A DNA stretch of 6,735 bases, from assembly GCA_029940235.1 (NCBI GenBank), contig JAOZRI010000133.1:1-6735 (forward strand). Reading direction: 5' to 3'. This DNA is from Desulfobacula sp. (GTDB taxonomy: Bacteria; Desulfobacterota; Desulfobacteria; Desulfobacterales; Desulfobacteraceae). The notes below the pieces were generated by a model. The model made no database searches, had not been told where the DNA came from, and was given only the letters and a program-made list of their open reading frames with translations. Position numbers and translations under genes: made by a program. Shown in pieces: positions 6,392 to 6,735 of the stretch; the stretch's first letter is position 1, and every line of letters begins with the position of its first letter.

Positions 6392-6617
6392 AAAAATCCT
6401 TAAGCATATTGTTTTCAAAGTTGATTAATAATTTATTCAAAGGCTGTTAACCGTCCATTGAATGCTATAGCAAATATTGAGATTAAAGAAAAGGTCTTGC
6501 AAAGGGGATGGAAGTGTGTAAATTTTAAATTTTTAAGGGTAAAAATTTATCCTTAATTTAAAATTAAAAATAACTTGAAAACAAAAACTTAAAAATTAAA
6601 AATTGACGGGAGAGAGA
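6392..6617. promoter_or_regulatory. Divergent AT-rich intergenic region between panP and an unknown gene
   Basis: These 226 bp separate the divergent starts of panP (-) and the gene at 6618 (+), so promoters for both must lie here or overlap it. Composition is extremely AT-rich from 6520 to 6605, with repeated AAAATT/TTAAAA words. I could not pick a convincing -35/-10 pair on either strand. The dominant structure is the palindrome at 6521-6565. The + strand gene has a purine-rich ribosome site (GGGAGAGAG, 6608-6616); the panP site is AAGGA at 6397-6401 read on the - strand. Confidence 0.4.
6521..6565. repeat. Large imperfect AT-rich palindrome
   Basis: The left arm AATTTTAAATTTTTAAGG (6521-6538) is the reverse complement of the right arm CCTTAATTTAAAATT (6551-6565) apart from three extra T in the left arm. 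The 12-base centre (GTAAAAATTTAT) is itself nearly self-complementary. The core TTAAGG...CCTTAA is perfect. It lies 53 bases before the start at 6618 and about 130 bases before the panP start. A dimeric regulator site or cruciform is possible; with such AT bias, chance is a serious alternative. Confidence 0.45.
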
Positions 6618-6735
6618 ATGGAACTGCTTGAAAAAGATATTTTAACAAAGGTTTCAAAATATAGTCTTATAAGAAATGGCAGAATGATCTATATTGATTT
6701 ACATCAGAGAATCCAGGGAAATCTGGCAGGAGCCT
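6618..6735 (+). CDS. Unrecognised protein, N-terminal 39 codons, 3' end outside window
   Basis: An ATG at 6618 follows the purine-rich GGGAGAGAG ribosome site (6608-6616) and opens a frame that runs off the end of the window. The visible 39 residues begin 'MELLEKDILTKVSKYSL' and continue 'IRNGRMIYIDLHQRIQG'. There is no signal peptide, membrane segment or cysteine motif. The start looks like a short amphipathic helix followed by a probable beta strand ('RMIYIDL'), which suggests a soluble cytoplasmic protein. I do not recognise the family. It is divergent from panP and shares its AT-rich control region, which is no strong evidence of related function. The reading frame and ribosome site make a real gene likely. 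Confidence 0.65.
   Translation, partial: MELLEKDILTKVSKYSLIRNGRMIYIDLHQRIQGNLAGA

Noticed and set aside
6389..6418. TTG at 6418 as the panP start
   Set aside because: The ATG at 6391 has AAGGA five bases upstream; the TTG has no ribosome site and adds nine residues unlike the family N-terminus.

Overview
The window is AT-rich, with tightly packed genes on both strands, plain ATG starts behind AAGGA-type ribosome sites, and a gene content that points to an anaerobic bacterium. My best guess is a Desulfobacterota sulfate reducer of the Desulfobacter/Desulfobacula kind. That assignment is inferred from gene content and codon style; there is no rRNA or marker gene here to prove it.

Layout. Positions 1-579 hold the C-terminal part of an FGGY-family sugar/polyol kinase (+). 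It overlaps by 4 bp (ATGA) an alkyldihydroxyacetonephosphate-synthase-like FAD enzyme at 576-2300 (+), so the two form an operon probably concerned with glycerol/DHAP-derived metabolites or ether lipids. Positions 2413-2957 (+) are a broken EFR1-type flavodoxin/ferredoxin gene, with an in-frame TAG and an out-of-frame internal deletion. Facing it and overlapping its 3' end by 12 bp is 2946-3773 (-), a gutted ASKHA (RACE/DUF4445-like) corrinoid-activator gene joined in one reading frame to a truncated DUF2284 cysteine-rich domain. A 470-bp stretch without a clear gene (3774-4244) leads into an intact cob(I)alamin adenosyltransferase, cobO/btuR, at 4245-4760 (+). It carries a strong 31-nt hairpin that competes with a smaller one. 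Convergent with cobO, two bases away, is a complete PLP-dependent decarboxylase of the PanP (aspartate 1-decarboxylase) type at 4763-6391 (-). A 226-bp AT-rich divergent region with a large imperfect palindrome separates it from the 5' end of an unrecognised gene beginning at 6618 (+).

How the parts relate. The two central broken genes and cobO all point to corrinoid chemistry: reduction/activation of a corrinoid protein, electron supply by a 2x[4Fe-4S] ferredoxin, and adenosylation of cobalamin. I read the middle of the window as the eroded remains of a corrinoid/one-carbon module in which cobO is still intact. PanP would supply beta-alanine for pantothenate/CoA. No mobile element, CRISPR array, tRNA or rRNA was seen. 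The most informative features are the decay pattern (several internal deletions side by side), the ASKHA-DUF2284 fusion, and the structured leader of cobO.
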